Below, in pieces: positions 16,385 to 28,644 of a DNA stretch of 64,000 nt. A program made the translations under genes and the position numbers. The notes beneath the pieces were generated by a model, which had not been told where the DNA came from, ran no database searches, and saw only the letters and a list, made by a program, of their open reading frames with translations. Origin of the DNA: Panulirus ornatus (Eukaryota > Arthropoda > Malacostraca > Decapoda > Palinuridae). The number at the start of each line of letters is the position of its first letter. Positions within the stretch are counted from its first letter, which is position 1. The stretch is from positions 31,430,203-31,494,202 of the forward strand of contig NC_092234.1 of assembly GCF_036320965.1 (NCBI RefSeq), read 5' to 3'.

Positions 16385-18068
16385 GTAATGCAGTTAGTCT
16401 GCCGATCAAGAGCAGCTGCTGACCACAATGCAGCCAATCAAGGACCATTGTTCAATCACTGGAAAAACATGATACAATATTTATAATCTGATCAATGGCA
16501 CATTTTACACTTTCGATTTTTCTCTCCATAAACGTATTTCCCTGCAAAAAACCAAAATCACCCACCAAACACCCAATACTCAAGGTGAATAATTCAGAGA
16601 TATGTACAAAATCTCATACCTCGCTAACCATAATTAACCTCTCAAACACCACTTGTCATTCTTTTTCTTTTACAAAGCACACGTAATGTCACAAAATAAC
16701 ATATCTCCGTCCTTGCTTCGAATGAGCAATAGCCGAGTGCAGTATGCTCGTGAACACGGAACTTCAAGACCCCAGTCACATCATACAAGAATTTAAAAAC
16801 CTTGATTACGAAGGTAAGGCGACACGAGCACTGAGCATAACTTGACAACCCTTAGAGGTATGATCAGCGAACTGCACATTACACCTAGTGTGCATAACGC
16901 CGTCCTCAAACAGTCGGATCAACCATACGCTGGCTACATACAAACGTAAACGCTGGGATAAATTGACGTGAAAAGCCGCTGCCTCACACCAAAAACACAC
17001 ACACACACACACACACGCTTCCAGGAGCTCTATGGCATTATTATAACCCCATAACTTTTTATCGAATCAAGAGATTACAAGTCCATATAACTTCTTACTT
17101 AACACATTCTTACAAAGAGTCAAACAACTTAATTACTTCCAGTTAATCTAAGATATCTAATCACCTCCCCGATAACAGCCTTAGCGTATAAGAAATGATG
17201 ATAATCAACCATTATGAGCCCAGCAAACGGTCATTATGATCCTTATGATTAATCGTTACGCAATCATGAGAAGATGTCTTTTCCTTTACGTATAAATCTT
17301 AATCATTATTTTTTTCTATATACATTTTTTTTTTCTGGTGAGGACCAGTTGTGAGAATAAACCAGGAGAAACGACCAGTAATTTCTTGAAGTATATCATT
17401 TAGTCTGAGTGATGACGCAGCAGCCTAATTTGTAACATTATTAAGCCTGTGCGAGCATTATACATCGTCCAGGGCAAGAACATTAATACACCACCTCTGT
17501 GTACAAGGACGAAGATTGGCCTCAATGAAATTGTTTTCCCAAACTCCACCTGGGCGTCTCTGGATGATTATTTCGTATGATACATCTTGTGGTAAGCAAT
17601 TACTGGGAAAATTATTATGAGAAAAACCCCCTCCGTTTCGTACAACTCTCATCGAAAAGTATGGGCAAGCAGAGATTTCAACGCATGTGAACCATACCAA
17701 GCAATTAAACGTGATGAATATCAAAGAGCAATATAGATATATCTATCTTCTATCTTTTTATTACCCTAGGACCAATTTCTATGAAGGAGACCTGGTGTTA
17801 CCCAGGACCTCTTTCTAAAGGCGCATGTAGAGCCCAAAGCTGCGCTACTTGCAGTAGCAGGGACGTGTAAACTCCTTTAGAGTAAGATTTTTTGACGAGG
17901 TTGTACTTCCAGTCATACAGCCTCGCTAAAGGTGACTTCATTCGCTGTGTAACCTCGAGTAGGCGGAGAACACAGGGAACACGCTCAGTTCTCTGTTCTT
18001 GATGCTGCCTCCTCGCTAACGTGGTATATGGTGAATATATATATATGAAAAAATAAGTAGATAAATGC

Positions 18069-18070
<2 letters not shown>
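16385..18070. other. Non-coding, nothing recognised
   Basis: AT-rich sequence with a short CA run at about 16996-17016 and no ORF carrying a recognisable motif. Confidence 0.5.

Positions 18071-18133
<63 letters not shown>
18071..18133. repeat. (TA)n microsatellite at SINE-like copy B 3' side
   Basis: Pure TA run ending at the 3' boundary of the minus-strand SINE-like fragment. Confidence 0.96.
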
Positions 18134-18135
<2 letters not shown>

Positions 18136-18247
18136 TTTATTATACTACTCGCCATTTCCCGCATTAGCGAGGTAGCGTTAAGAACAGAGGACTGAGCTTT
18201 TAAGGGAATATCCTCACTTGGCCCCCTCCTCAGTTCCTTCTTTTGGA

Positions 18248-18249
<2 letters not shown>
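18134..18249 (-). mobile_element. SINE-like element, copy B (3' half only)
   Basis: On the minus strand it holds the hairpin segment (18183-18235) and the 3'-terminal stem-loop (CTCGC, loop TAAT, GCGGG). It lacks the RTE 5' UTR-derived half. The break falls in the A-rich linker (AATTTTCCAAAAGAAGG region), where (TA)n begins at 18250. Stem substitutions relative to copies A, C and D are partly compensated. Confidence 0.82.

Positions 18250-18319
<70 letters not shown>
18250..18319. repeat. (TA)n microsatellite at SINE-like copy B break
   Basis: About 70 bp of pure TA replacing the missing 5' half of the element. Confidence 0.96.
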
Positions 18320-18322
<3 letters not shown>

Positions 18323-18712
18323 CAAATATACAAAAAATGGAGTTTACTAAAAGTGTTCACCATTTTGTCCTCCATCCACTGTTGTGTTATGCATGGGAAT
18401 CATATTTCTTTTTTTTTTCCCGAGACGGGGTTGACTCTGCTCCTTTTGCACATGAGCGTTGATACTTCTCACTGTCTTGATTAACGATACCATTGCTCAC
18501 TGTCCTGATTAACGATACCATTGCTCACTGTCCTAATTAACGCTGACACTGCTCACAGTTCCTAATGTGTTCTAGTTTCTCTTAGCATCGTGAAGTTCGA
18601 TGCAAAAACATCATACGTTAAAATCTTTCCATACGTCAACCAACATAGACACTGACCAGGTAACGGATTACCTAAACCTACAGAGATGCTCTCGACTGCT
18701 GAAATACATTCG

Positions 18713-18716
<4 letters not shown>

Positions 18717-18783
<67 letters not shown>
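18717..18783. repeat. (TC)n microsatellite
   Basis: About 67 bp of uninterrupted TC. Confidence 0.97.
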
Positions 18784-18785
<2 letters not shown>

Positions 18786-18983
18786 ACACAGACATTAGTA
18801 CCCAGACATACACACCATAAATCCTCTTAAAGAGAGCTTTATCATCTGCTCTACACTAACGCTCTTCATAAACTAAGTCGACATAATTGCTGAACAGACC
18901 ATTTTAACTGTAGTTTCCCCACAAGACTACCGTATAAAAATCCTATACGAGATGACAAGATGTTTTCCCTGAGCACTACTTCC

Positions 18984-19045
18984 ACACACACACACACCAC
19001 CACCACCAGACACATACACAAAGAACCACATAAAGGAGCCTTCTA

Positions 19046-19110
<65 letters not shown>

Positions 19111-19115
19111 CACAC
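18984..19115. repeat. (CA)n microsatellite cluster
   Basis: Short CA/CAC run at 18984-19012, then nearly uninterrupted (CA)n at 19047-19115 with single TA and CG interruptions. The alternating purine-pyrimidine run could adopt Z-DNA. Confidence 0.95.
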
Positions 19116-19531
19116 TGTAATGGTTCAAACTGTTGTGAGCAGGAGGGAGGGAGGAGGGATGAATGCCATCACTGGAAAGGAGCCAACATTCTCAAACTCA
19201 TGCGAGATCGTCTGACCACAACTTGCACCAAGGGACGCCAGATCTGACATCAGCAGACTGCAACCCTCTAGACTCTAACTACCATCGGTAGACTGCTACC
19301 TCCAACCTCTATATCGTAACTTTCCCCCAGAATTGTAACTTTTATCCCCAGACCCTAATTTTCAATCCCCTAGACCATAATCTTCCAACCCCCCTGGACG
19401 GTAATTATCAACCCCCTAGATTGTAATTTCGAAGTGACTCTTAACCATCCTAGTTCTCCGCCAGAATGTATGAACAACGACGGATCACAAACCTAAAAGA
19501 ATTCTTCATTTCCTTATATCAGCTCTGGGGG

Positions 19532-19876
19532 CTCCGCAATCTACGTTCTATTAGGATCTGCTAAATGTGGCTAACTCCGCAATCTACGTTCTATTAGGAT
19601 CTGCTAAATGTGGCTAACTCCGCAATCTACGTTCTATTAGGATTTGCTAAATGTGGCTAACTCCGCAATCTACGTTCTATTAGGATTTGCTAAATGTGGC
19701 TAACTCCGCAATCTACATTCTATTAGGATTCGCTAAATGTGGCTAACTCCGCAATCTACGTTCTATTAGGATTCGCTAAATGTGGCTAACTCCGCAATCT
19801 ACGTTCTATTAGGATTTGCTAAATGTGGCTAACTCCGCAATCTACGTTCTATTAGGATTTGCTAAATGTGGCTAAT
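19532..19876. repeat. 43-bp tandem repeat, eight copies
   Basis: Units start every 43 bp (19532, 19575, 19618, 19661, 19704, 19747, 19790, 19833). Each begins CTCCGCAATCTAC and ends AAATGTGGCTAA. Copies differ at one or two sites (GATCTG, GATTTG or GATTCG, and one ACATTC for ACGTTC). Near identity implies recent expansion. Confidence 0.97.
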
Positions 19877-20205
19877 ATACTCAGATTTAAATGAACTACC
19901 TTTATTCCAAGATTCCTCCTCACTAGATCAATCTTTTTTTCACAAATCTAGTTGTGTACACCCGTTCTAACTAAGTCAGGTCAAATGCATTAACAGTAGA
20001 GAGAGGTCAGGTCATGGGTATTAGGGTAAAGCAGACTTTCTCCTCAGCAAAATGAAAGGTTTATCTTACTATGGCCAAAAATGATGGTTTACGATCTATG
20101 AGTGGTTGAGCGGTGGGCCACACAGAGCACCAGACGCTCGCCAAGAGGCAGAACTAACAAGCAATGACTGCCGGACTTCTGGTACCGCTGGACCCAGTAC
20201 GGGAT

Positions 20206-20377
20206 GGATGTGTGGTGCGGGGGGACGATGGATGTGTGGTGCGGGGGACGATGGATGTGTGGTGCGGGGGACGATGGATGTGTGGTGCGGGGGACGATGG
20301 ATGTGTGGTGCGGAGGGGACGATGGATGTGTGGTGCGGGGGGGACGATGGATGTGAGGTGCGGGGGACGATGGATGT
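20206..20377. repeat. 23-bp G-rich minisatellite, 7-8 copies
   Basis: The unit is GGATGTGTGGTGCGGGGG plus ACGAT (23 bp). Some copies have one to three extra G or AGG bases. Each unit carries a run of 4-6 G, so the plus strand could form G-quadruplexes. The ORFs reading GCVVRGTMDVW or HPSSPAPHIHRPP across it are repeat artefacts. Confidence 0.93.
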
Positions 20378-20459
20378 TTCACAGACCTAATGACGTCGCG
20401 CGACCCGTCCCTGACCGAAGGGAGTCATCGGAACTCAAGGACGCACGATATCGTATTGC

Positions 20460-20462
<3 letters not shown>

Positions 20463-20534
<72 letters not shown>
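20463..20534. repeat. (GA)n microsatellite
   Basis: About 72 bp of uninterrupted GA. Confidence 0.97.
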
Positions 20535-20536
<2 letters not shown>

Positions 20537-20877
20537 CCTCACCTCTTAAAAGTCCTTACAGGTCGTGTGGTAGATATCGTCTACAACGGACGATCATCAT
20601 GATCATCCCGTCCTCAGCTAACTCTTGCTGCCTCTTCAGTCTTCACCTCTTCCTGCGAGTAGTGACAGGCGCCGGTGGCCGAGGATGTGAAGTCTTACCT
20701 GCCAAGAAAAAAAAAAAAAATATGAAAAATAAAAGTCATCATTAAACCAACGACAATGAGAATCGATGGTGTATTCGAGAAAGTTAACATGCACCGAATG
20801 GTCATGCCCTTCACAATAACATGCTCAGAGCGGTGACATGCAAGACATGTTACGGATGCGGTCACTCGCATGCGAAC

Positions 20878-20880
<3 letters not shown>

Positions 20881-20934
<54 letters not shown>
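20881..20934. repeat. (GA)n microsatellite
   Basis: About 54 bp of uninterrupted AG/GA, the second of three GA tracts within 1.4 kb. Confidence 0.97.
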
Positions 20935-20939
<5 letters not shown>

Positions 20940-21183
20940 AAGGCTGTTAACTCGTTTATTGGCGAAGGAATTGTGAACAAAGTCATTATTCACTGTATGT
21001 ATAAAAGTTTCGGAAGCAATAACTTCCACGGGGAATAACTCTGACTTGTTTAGCTCCGCGTAGCCAAATGCCATTCAATACCTCGGTACAGAAGTGAAGT
21101 CTGTACCTCTCCATCACGTCTTAGTTACAAGACGACTGAATCTGGGTTTTATATTCGTCAGCGAATCTGCTTCGTTTTCGATC

Positions 21184-21432
21184 AGGCCGGGTCGTCAGTA
21201 TGAGCCATATGGATGGGTTGTTAGTATGACCCTGAGGAGGATGGGTGATCAGTATGAGCCAGAGGACGATGATGTCAGTATGACACTGAGATTGGGTAGT
21301 CGGCATGACAATGACGACGGGCTGTCCAATATGACGAAGAGGATGAGTCATCGGCATGACAATGAGAACGTGCATGACAATGAGGCTGAGTCATCAATAT
21401 GACAATGAGGAAGAGCCGTTAGTATGACAATA
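21184..21432. repeat. Degenerate ~27-bp tandem repeat
   Basis: The phrase CAGTATGA, or variants (TTAGTATGA, CGGCATGACAATGA, TCAATATGACAATGA), recurs about every 24-30 bp, linked by GAGGATGRGT-like spacers. About nine diverged copies. The ORF with repeated HDNE/MTLR-type residues follows from this. Confidence 0.8.
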
Positions 21433-21744
21433 ACACTGGCGAATTGGATAACGCCAGCTGTGTTTACCTTAGCATTAAGGCAAGGCGACAATATTAACCG
21501 AATATCCTGCAGGACCCAAGACCAAAGATCCTTTTAATGATCTGTGTTAAGGAGCCCAGGGTCCAGGCATCCTCGAACGCGGAAACTCAAGAAAAGAGAA
21601 GAGATGGTCGACCCAACCGTGACCAAATGTTTGTTGAACCGTCTCTGTTCACAGTACTCACACCACCCTTCCCACTATGTTCTGCCTCAGTCCAGGATAC
21701 ATATGCCGTATACCGTACACCCGAGGACCTCTAAGCTCTTGAAT

Positions 21745-21746
<2 letters not shown>

Positions 21747-21831
<85 letters not shown>
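21747..21831. repeat. (GA)n microsatellite
   Basis: About 85 bp of uninterrupted GA. Confidence 0.97.
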
Positions 21832-21832
<1 letters not shown>

Positions 21833-21986
21833 ACCTCTTTCAAATATGGAGAAGGTTTAATTTCAACGTTCCACTCGAATCTGTCATCTGTTGGAGAAGA
21901 CTTATTAACAAGTTCTGCCTCGTTTCCCAGGTCAGTGTTATGTCTTGTGTGGCTGTTGAATTCAATAACTTCATGCCCGAGATACG

Positions 21987-21990
<4 letters not shown>

Positions 21991-22067
<77 letters not shown>
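21991..22067. repeat. (TA)n microsatellite
   Basis: About 77 bp of uninterrupted TA. Confidence 0.97.
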
Positions 22068-22070
<3 letters not shown>

Positions 22071-22847
22071 AAGTTTACTGTCTCGTATAAATTAGTTAAG
22101 CGTTTGGTTACTAGTACCCAAAATGCACTTAAAGTTTACCTTAATAATTCACGTTAGATGCGCCCTCTCTGGTTTTGTGTACCGTATAAATGAGGAAAGA
22201 ACGCAAAACAGTGAGGGAGATAACGGGAAGAATAATAACGAATATTAAAGGAAGAGGGAGTGGAGAGGATGAAAACCTGGATGACATTAATGTAATAATG
22301 GTAAAGAAGAAAAAAAAGAATCAGGAGGATGTGAAGATATAAAGCGGAGGAAGAGCAACAGTGGGAGAGTGAAGAAGAGGAGGAAAGGGAAGGAGGAAGA
22401 AGCGAGACAAGACAAAACCACAACAACACATGTTATTATACTACGACCAGATATTTTCCCGGTAGCTAAACACACCACCAGGTGAAGCTATAGAGGTACC
22501 AGCTTGCGATTCTCTTGTCAAGCGGAGGGGGGAAAAAAAACAAATCTGGATTATGACAAACCTCTAGTTTAATGTCGATGACAGTGAAAAGTTTTGGGGA
22601 AGAACTCTCAGAGGCCATAACATAAAATCATGCAAGAACCTTATCAGTTAAGATGTTAGAGAAGTACTTCTACAGTGTAAGAGTGGCGGATGAAGGGAGT
22701 AAACTCAATTATAAGACTGTATATCTGGACATCATACAGAAGTTTAAAATGTATGACAGAAGAAAAAGTTCAAGAGACTGGGTCCCACGAGAGTAGAACT
22801 GCTTCCCCATACAGTACAAATGAATAAACACAAACATACACATACAC

Positions 22848-22848
<1 letters not shown>
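22068..22848. other. Non-coding, nothing recognised
   Basis: Purine-rich on the plus strand around 22190-22430 (GGAAGA/GAGGA-rich). No ORF with recognisable features. Confidence 0.5.

Positions 22849-22943
<95 letters not shown>
22849..22943. repeat. Compound microsatellite (TATC)n(TA)n
   Basis: TATC tetranucleotides at 22849-22893 pass directly into TA at 22893-22943. Confidence 0.96.
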
Positions 22944-22945
<2 letters not shown>

Positions 22946-25491
22946 TTAACAGAACAGCAAATGTATGCTCTTGACAGCATATAAAGTTGACATGCAAGTC
23001 AAAACAGACACACCAGCGTGCGTCACACTGCCTGGCCTGGTGTCAGGCAATGAATCCACGGCGGACCATTCTCCTCCCTGCTGACTGACTGACTGACGGA
23101 CTGCCGCCTCATTATGGATCATTCTGGATCAAACTATGACTTCAACTGGGATTTCCAGGACCAGCAGCAACCATCACTTCACGCCTGACGCTGTCGTCAC
23201 TTCTGCCGTTGCTGCTACTGACAATTACGACGGTGTTACTTATGTTACTACGGCCACCGACGGTGTTCGTTACTCTTGTTACCGGTTCTACGTTTGGTAT
23301 TACTTTTCTCTCGTTACTATGGTTGTCCCTGGCACGGATGGCGGTGTTCATTTGTTGTTCCTGACACCAACACTGTTACTTCTCCTGCTGCTTGTTAGTG
23401 TTGTTAACGAGCGTTTGTACTGCTGCAGTTGCTACTGGTGTCGGTAACGGTGTTACCTCTTGTCACTAAATCTGGCGTTCTTAGTGTTACTGACATTCTT
23501 ACTGTTGCTCCTTGACACTAACGCACTCTCAAATGCACAAACGCTCCAAGGCGGTAGCTTCAAATTTTGCCCAGTTTCTCAAGTGTCTACAACCAAAATT
23601 TGGGGTCTCTAGGTGATGCTGTTCCACCAAGGAGGTCTCAATATTACTCCCCCAGTTGTTGTTGTTGTTGTTGTTGACAATGATATGTATTACTTCTGCT
23701 ACTGCTGCTTGACGTTCATGACCTTAGTATTTCTACTGTTAGTAGTGTTCCCGTAAACACTTAAAGTGTTGTTACTTCCGTTCTTGTACTTTTGATGTCA
23801 CTAACCGTAACTGATTTGCTTTAACGTCTCTTAAGTTGTCAAAGACACAGGCTTTGCGCTCGATCTGAAAGGCTAGTGATAATATGTGCGGGTGTACTTC
23901 GGTTCGTCTGAAACAGTTAACGTGCTCATCACTAGTGACCTAAAGGGGTTTCACTGCAGACCGTAAGTTCAACGTGTCCAAAGCTAAAGTCTCACAAGCT
24001 TCACTGAAGTTCGTAGGTCTGGCAGTGTAGTTATGGTTTGCTCAGGAGGCGTCTCCCCGTGGTCTTGTCGCAGGGTAGGTGTTCGCTGCCACGTATGATT
24101 CAGACTATCATACACCACCGAGGGGTAGACAGAAAGGGAGAGATGTGCATAACTGCTTTGCAACTAATCTCTCTTGTTCTAGTTGTCTAACTTGGTATAT
24201 AAAAATCGTTTGTCTTTCACCGGCCAAGATGTCACATACAGATTTCCATTAGCCTTTTAAATGTAATGGACACATAAAAGGTTAGGATTCACCGAGACAA
24301 ATAAGCTTTGAGGAATTCCTCTGTGTTTATAGTTTATTTTTTTCAGTAAACTCGTGAGCACTGAGGAATGTGATAGTCTCCTTTACTACCATTACTCACC
24401 TGCTAAATTTCAATCAGTCGGAACTCGCCTTAAAAACCTCAGCCGCTAACACACGATAGCTCACGAAAACTCGCTCCAATCACCTCGCTTGTCACACCCC
24501 ACTGCACATTACACACACCTTCCCACCGTCACACTTAGCCATTCTTTCTTCCAACTCTAACTCCGGTAATTCAGTCTCCTGTCATTAACCTCTCTCTCTC
24601 GTACAAAGCCCATATTTCTAAATGAACTTTCTACATTTCTCGTAAAAACGTTTATTTCATCAACAGCTCCCGGCTGAGTCACGATTCCTGTCCCCGTTTT
24701 CCATCAGCCACATTCCCACCGAACTCTATGGCAAAAGCAACATTGTGTCGTCCCTGCCAGCCCTCAAGGAACGACCATTTGTAGCGCCAAGGATGCAGGC
24801 TGGACACAGTCTACCATACATATCCACACACACACACACACACACACACACAGCTGCATGCGGATACACGCATACGCATCACTACATATGTATGTACATA
24901 CCTACGTCTATATTCATATATACATATATATACTTAAGTACGTAGACGTGAAAATGACAGAAGTATGCATAACCATATGTACAGTGGGAGGGCGTGTGGC
25001 TAAGGAGAAAAAAAACCCACCTTTGTTTTTTTTATTTCAGAATTGGTCTTCTATAACGCTTCACTGAACATGAAAGCAGATCGCGCATGCCCGGCCTTTG
25101 TTAGATCTCAAGTTTCAGGCTTTTTCGAAGTCCGATAAAAGTCTTCATTCAGTTGGAGTCAAAGGAGGGAATTATTGGAACCCTAGCCTCCTTCTCCTCT
25201 TTCTCAAATAATGACATGATTAAATTCGACCACAATTACCCTTATTTCTCTAGTTGGTATTTCACTGTAATCTGTCCAATATCATCTTTGCTCTCCCGGT
25301 ATTTTTAGCGTAATGGGTTTAATCACATGATAATTCTATAAAATGTCTTGGGGTGAATTCACTTGTACAAATTTCCTTCATATTTACATTTTCTCATTTC
25401 CAAGTGTTTCCTGGAATGTACTGTGTGAAGTTTTTAATAGCCTTCACACACTTATACATGAATAATGATAAAAAGTAAAATGCATTCTGAG

Positions 25492-25495
<4 letters not shown>
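22944..25495. other. Non-coding with low-complexity GTTACT/CTGCTG-rich stretch
   Basis: About 23080-23790 is low complexity: (CTGA)n at 23082-23100, irregular repetition of GTTACT, TGCTGCT and GTTGTT words, and (GTT)n near 23657-23676. The 103-codon ORF at 23136-23447 lies in it and has no domain features, so it is not called as a gene. Another CA run is at 24827-24851. No exon is supported. Confidence 0.5.

Positions 25496-25542
<47 letters not shown>
25496..25542. repeat. (TA)n microsatellite
   Basis: About 47 bp of uninterrupted TA. Confidence 0.96.
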
Positions 25543-25546
<4 letters not shown>

Positions 25547-25889
25547 AACGAATTGTCCATTCTCTTGTACTCTTCATTGTTGATGAACATAAGTTTCAAT
25601 AAAGCGTAAAGCTACAATACAGAGGAATGGCAGATCAGGTCACCAAAACCCACATATATCTGACCGGTAATGGCTACACAGATGTAACAAAATTAAATGA
25701 TAGGGAGAATGTCACAACTACCAGACCTCAGTAAAGGATATGGAACGTAACATGAGGAACAGATGAATGGGATCTATAAGTAGGAGAGAGACACTCTTCA
25801 GAACCGCGTGCTCAGAGTATGACAGGTTCAAACCTTCTAAGTCTGTCTTTAACGTATTTTGTTTCCTTAACTCTGCAGCTGATGCACCC

Positions 25890-26405
25890 CTGCTGTGCCA
25901 GGAAGAGGACACAGTAGGCGAAGCTACGCATAACTACCGCGTTATTAAATGACAGAACGGGTTAAGCCATGCATACCTACTGTGGTAGAGTGGCAGAGCT
26001 GGTGAAGTTACGTATAACTACTGTGGTATAACTGACAGAACAAGTGAAGTTACGTATATCTTCTGTGGTATAAATGACAGAACAAGCGAAGTTACGTATA
26101 TCTTCTGTGGTATAAATGACAGAACAAGTGAAGTTACGTATATCTTCTGTGGTATAAATGACAGAACAAGTGAAGTTACGCATAACTACTGTGGTATAAC
26201 TGACAGAACAAGTGAAGTTACGTATGTCTTCTGTGGTATAAATGACAGAACAAGCGAAGTTACGTATATCTTCTGTGGTATAAATGACAGAACAAGTGAA
26301 GTTACGTATATCTTCTGTGGTATAAATGACAGAACAAGTGAAGTTACGCATAACTACTGTGGTATAACTGACAGAACAAGTGAAGTTACGCGTATCTACT
26401 GGGGC
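25890..26405. repeat. 42-bp minisatellite with a four-unit (168-bp) higher-order period
   Basis: The monomer is 42 bp (begins TGTGGTATAA, contains GACAGAACAAG and GAAGTTACG). Diagnostic sites define four types in a fixed order: AACTGAC with ATATCTTC; AAATGAC with AGCGAAG; AAATGAC with AGTGAAG; and AAATGAC ending CATAACTAC. The order A-B-C-D occurs twice and a third A begins. The 25890-25975 end is diverged. Because 42 is divisible by three, one minus frame stays open (RNFTCSVIYTTEDI repeats at 25977-26429). That ORF has no signal or domain, so it is treated as a repeat artefact. Confidence 0.93.
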
Positions 26406-27811
26406 ATCATCGACTCGAAAGCCTTTCAAACTAAAGTCTCAAGATGAATTAACACTAAAGTAATCATCAGACGTTTCTCATGTCGAACACTATAACTGAA
26501 CTACACAGCATTTACCCTTGCATTGAAGGCTCTGGTCAAAGGCCTTGACCCAACTAAGGGTTATACCGTCGTGCTCACGGGGTTGATTTCCTCACATAGA
26601 TAACCTGAGACCATTTCTGAGCAATGACGTTAAGAGAATTCTTGTGCAACGGTGACACATAACCATATCAACAGAAATTATAATGAAAGTCTGGAGCGAC
26701 CAGGGTGGTGCTAAGACTCACAGTGTCAATGGAATTACACCCGCCTCTAGTGGTCCTTAACTCCAACCACATCAACAAGAGATGGACCGAGTGCGATCAA
26801 GTCACCTCGGAATATTCATGCATAGCATATACAGTGTAATAGATTATCCAATCAGAGTGCTACATACCCATCCAAACTGTACACTGAATTCAGTCAATTA
26901 AGATTCGTGTCTCACTGTTTTTTTCATTCTGACATACACAGTCTTTCATCTCACTTGTCTATCAACATCTTTGTTAAGGACATCATCATCATCATCTTCA
27001 TCGGCGCCTTATTCATCGCGTTTCCTTCATGATGTGGTTATCCCTCTTTATTCATACATTATTCAAACTCATTCATTCTGCAGGGCTTATCAATACTTGC
27101 CCTATCTGCTGTCATAATACCTATAGTAGCTAAGATCCTTGTCACTCTATATTATCCATGACTAGAAAAACTAAGGTTTCACAATGATACCAAAGCAAAT
27201 GAACAAGTACTTCATCATGTACACAAACTACACTTCTCATTCTAACTCTTCCTCATTCAAGGTCAGGAAACATTACAATCCCCTCTTCTTTGCAATATTC
27301 TCCACTAAACCCTCTTTCACTGCCGTCCACACTGAATATCGTCCACAAAAGCCGAAATTCCTCCTAAAAACTCTCGGATATTCACAGTCCAGACATGCTT
27401 AATATAGATTAACCAAGTCTTTAATAAGACATAAACCAGGTTCATATTCGTCGTTACCATCAACATTCCCCTCTAGCTCACATTAGTCTAACTTACTAAC
27501 TTATCAATACGCAGCTTTTCATTACTGAAGACATACTATTCAAAAGCATGCAGCGAAGCAAATCTCTCCTAGGAACTAAACGAGAGAGAGAGAAAGAGAG
27601 AAAAAAAAAGAGCTTTGGTGAATACAGATAAACAAGAAAAAAGAAAAAAAAGATAAAAATCTGGTAGAATTGTAGAGTCTGGCACCCACCAACATGAAGA
27701 CCTTGACACTCGAAGTCAGTGTGAACGCTAGACACACACACACACACACACGGTACAGGAGAACAGCTGAACTTAAAAAGTGCATAATTCAAACCAGCAA
27801 CACAAGGACTT

Positions 27812-27815
<4 letters not shown>
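26406..27815. other. Non-coding, nothing recognised
   Basis: No ORF with family features. It includes an imperfect palindrome at about 26533-26549 (GGTCAA/GGCC/TTGACC), a purine-rich tract at 27584-27660 and a CA run at 27731-27752. Confidence 0.5.

Positions 27816-27886
<71 letters not shown>
27816..27886. repeat. (GA)n microsatellite
   Basis: About 71 bp of uninterrupted GA. Confidence 0.97.
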
Positions 27887-27888
<2 letters not shown>

Positions 27889-28239
27889 CACGATTAAAGC
27901 GTCACAACGTCAACTATAAAGAAAACGTTATGTATGTACCTTCCTTCCTTCCTCCGGCCTGGAAAGCCATAGGATAGAGCCTCTCCATCCTCTCGCCATC
28001 CCGTGTCTTGCACTCCCTTGGTGCCGTGCAGCTGCAGAGGAGTGTGTGAGACAAGCAGGCAGTCCCCAAACCTGAAATCTTTCTGATAATTGTCCTCCAA
28101 TCTTAGTTCCTTCTAGATGAAGGGTACTGTAGGGTTGGACATAAAATGGGTCATACAAGAGATGTGTCTTTGCTCTTCTTCGGCTATGTGGCATTTCTTC
28201 ACCAGCATCAGTTTCTTCGATGGCCACTGTCAGTGTATC

Positions 28240-28241
<2 letters not shown>

Positions 28242-28279
<38 letters not shown>
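28242..28279. repeat. (GT)n microsatellite
   Basis: About 38 bp of uninterrupted GT. Confidence 0.96.
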
Positions 28280-28578
28280 GCATGCACTCGACTATTTTCC
28301 TACTACATCGTTAATGATCTCTCAAACTAATGACATGCTTCGATGATGAAGATCGTTACCCTGTGCAGACAAGCTCCTGCTATACACCAATATATTCACG
28401 GTCAGGAAATGAAAAATCTTCCACATCGTAAGCTGTGAAACTCCCCTTACGAACTCCTGAGGAAAACCTAATACAAATTTTGAGTAATTTACGCTTCATT
28501 TTGTACTCAGCCGCATACAATGTAGTCCCGTAATTTGACCATAAATCGCACATACACATTGCTACTCGCACACTCCTG

Positions 28579-28580
<2 letters not shown>

Positions 28581-28642
<62 letters not shown>
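28581..28642. repeat. (TA)n microsatellite
   Basis: About 62 bp of uninterrupted TA. Confidence 0.96.

Positions 28643-28644
<2 letters not shown>

Noticed and set aside
25977..26429. 150-codon minus ORF with RNFTCSVIYTTEDI repeats
   Set aside because: Product of a 42-bp unit divisible by three. No start context, signal or domain.
26530..26550. Palindrome GGTCAA/GGCC/TTGACC resembling a nuclear-receptor site
   Set aside because: A single imperfect copy without other regulatory context. Expected by chance in 64 kb at this degeneracy.
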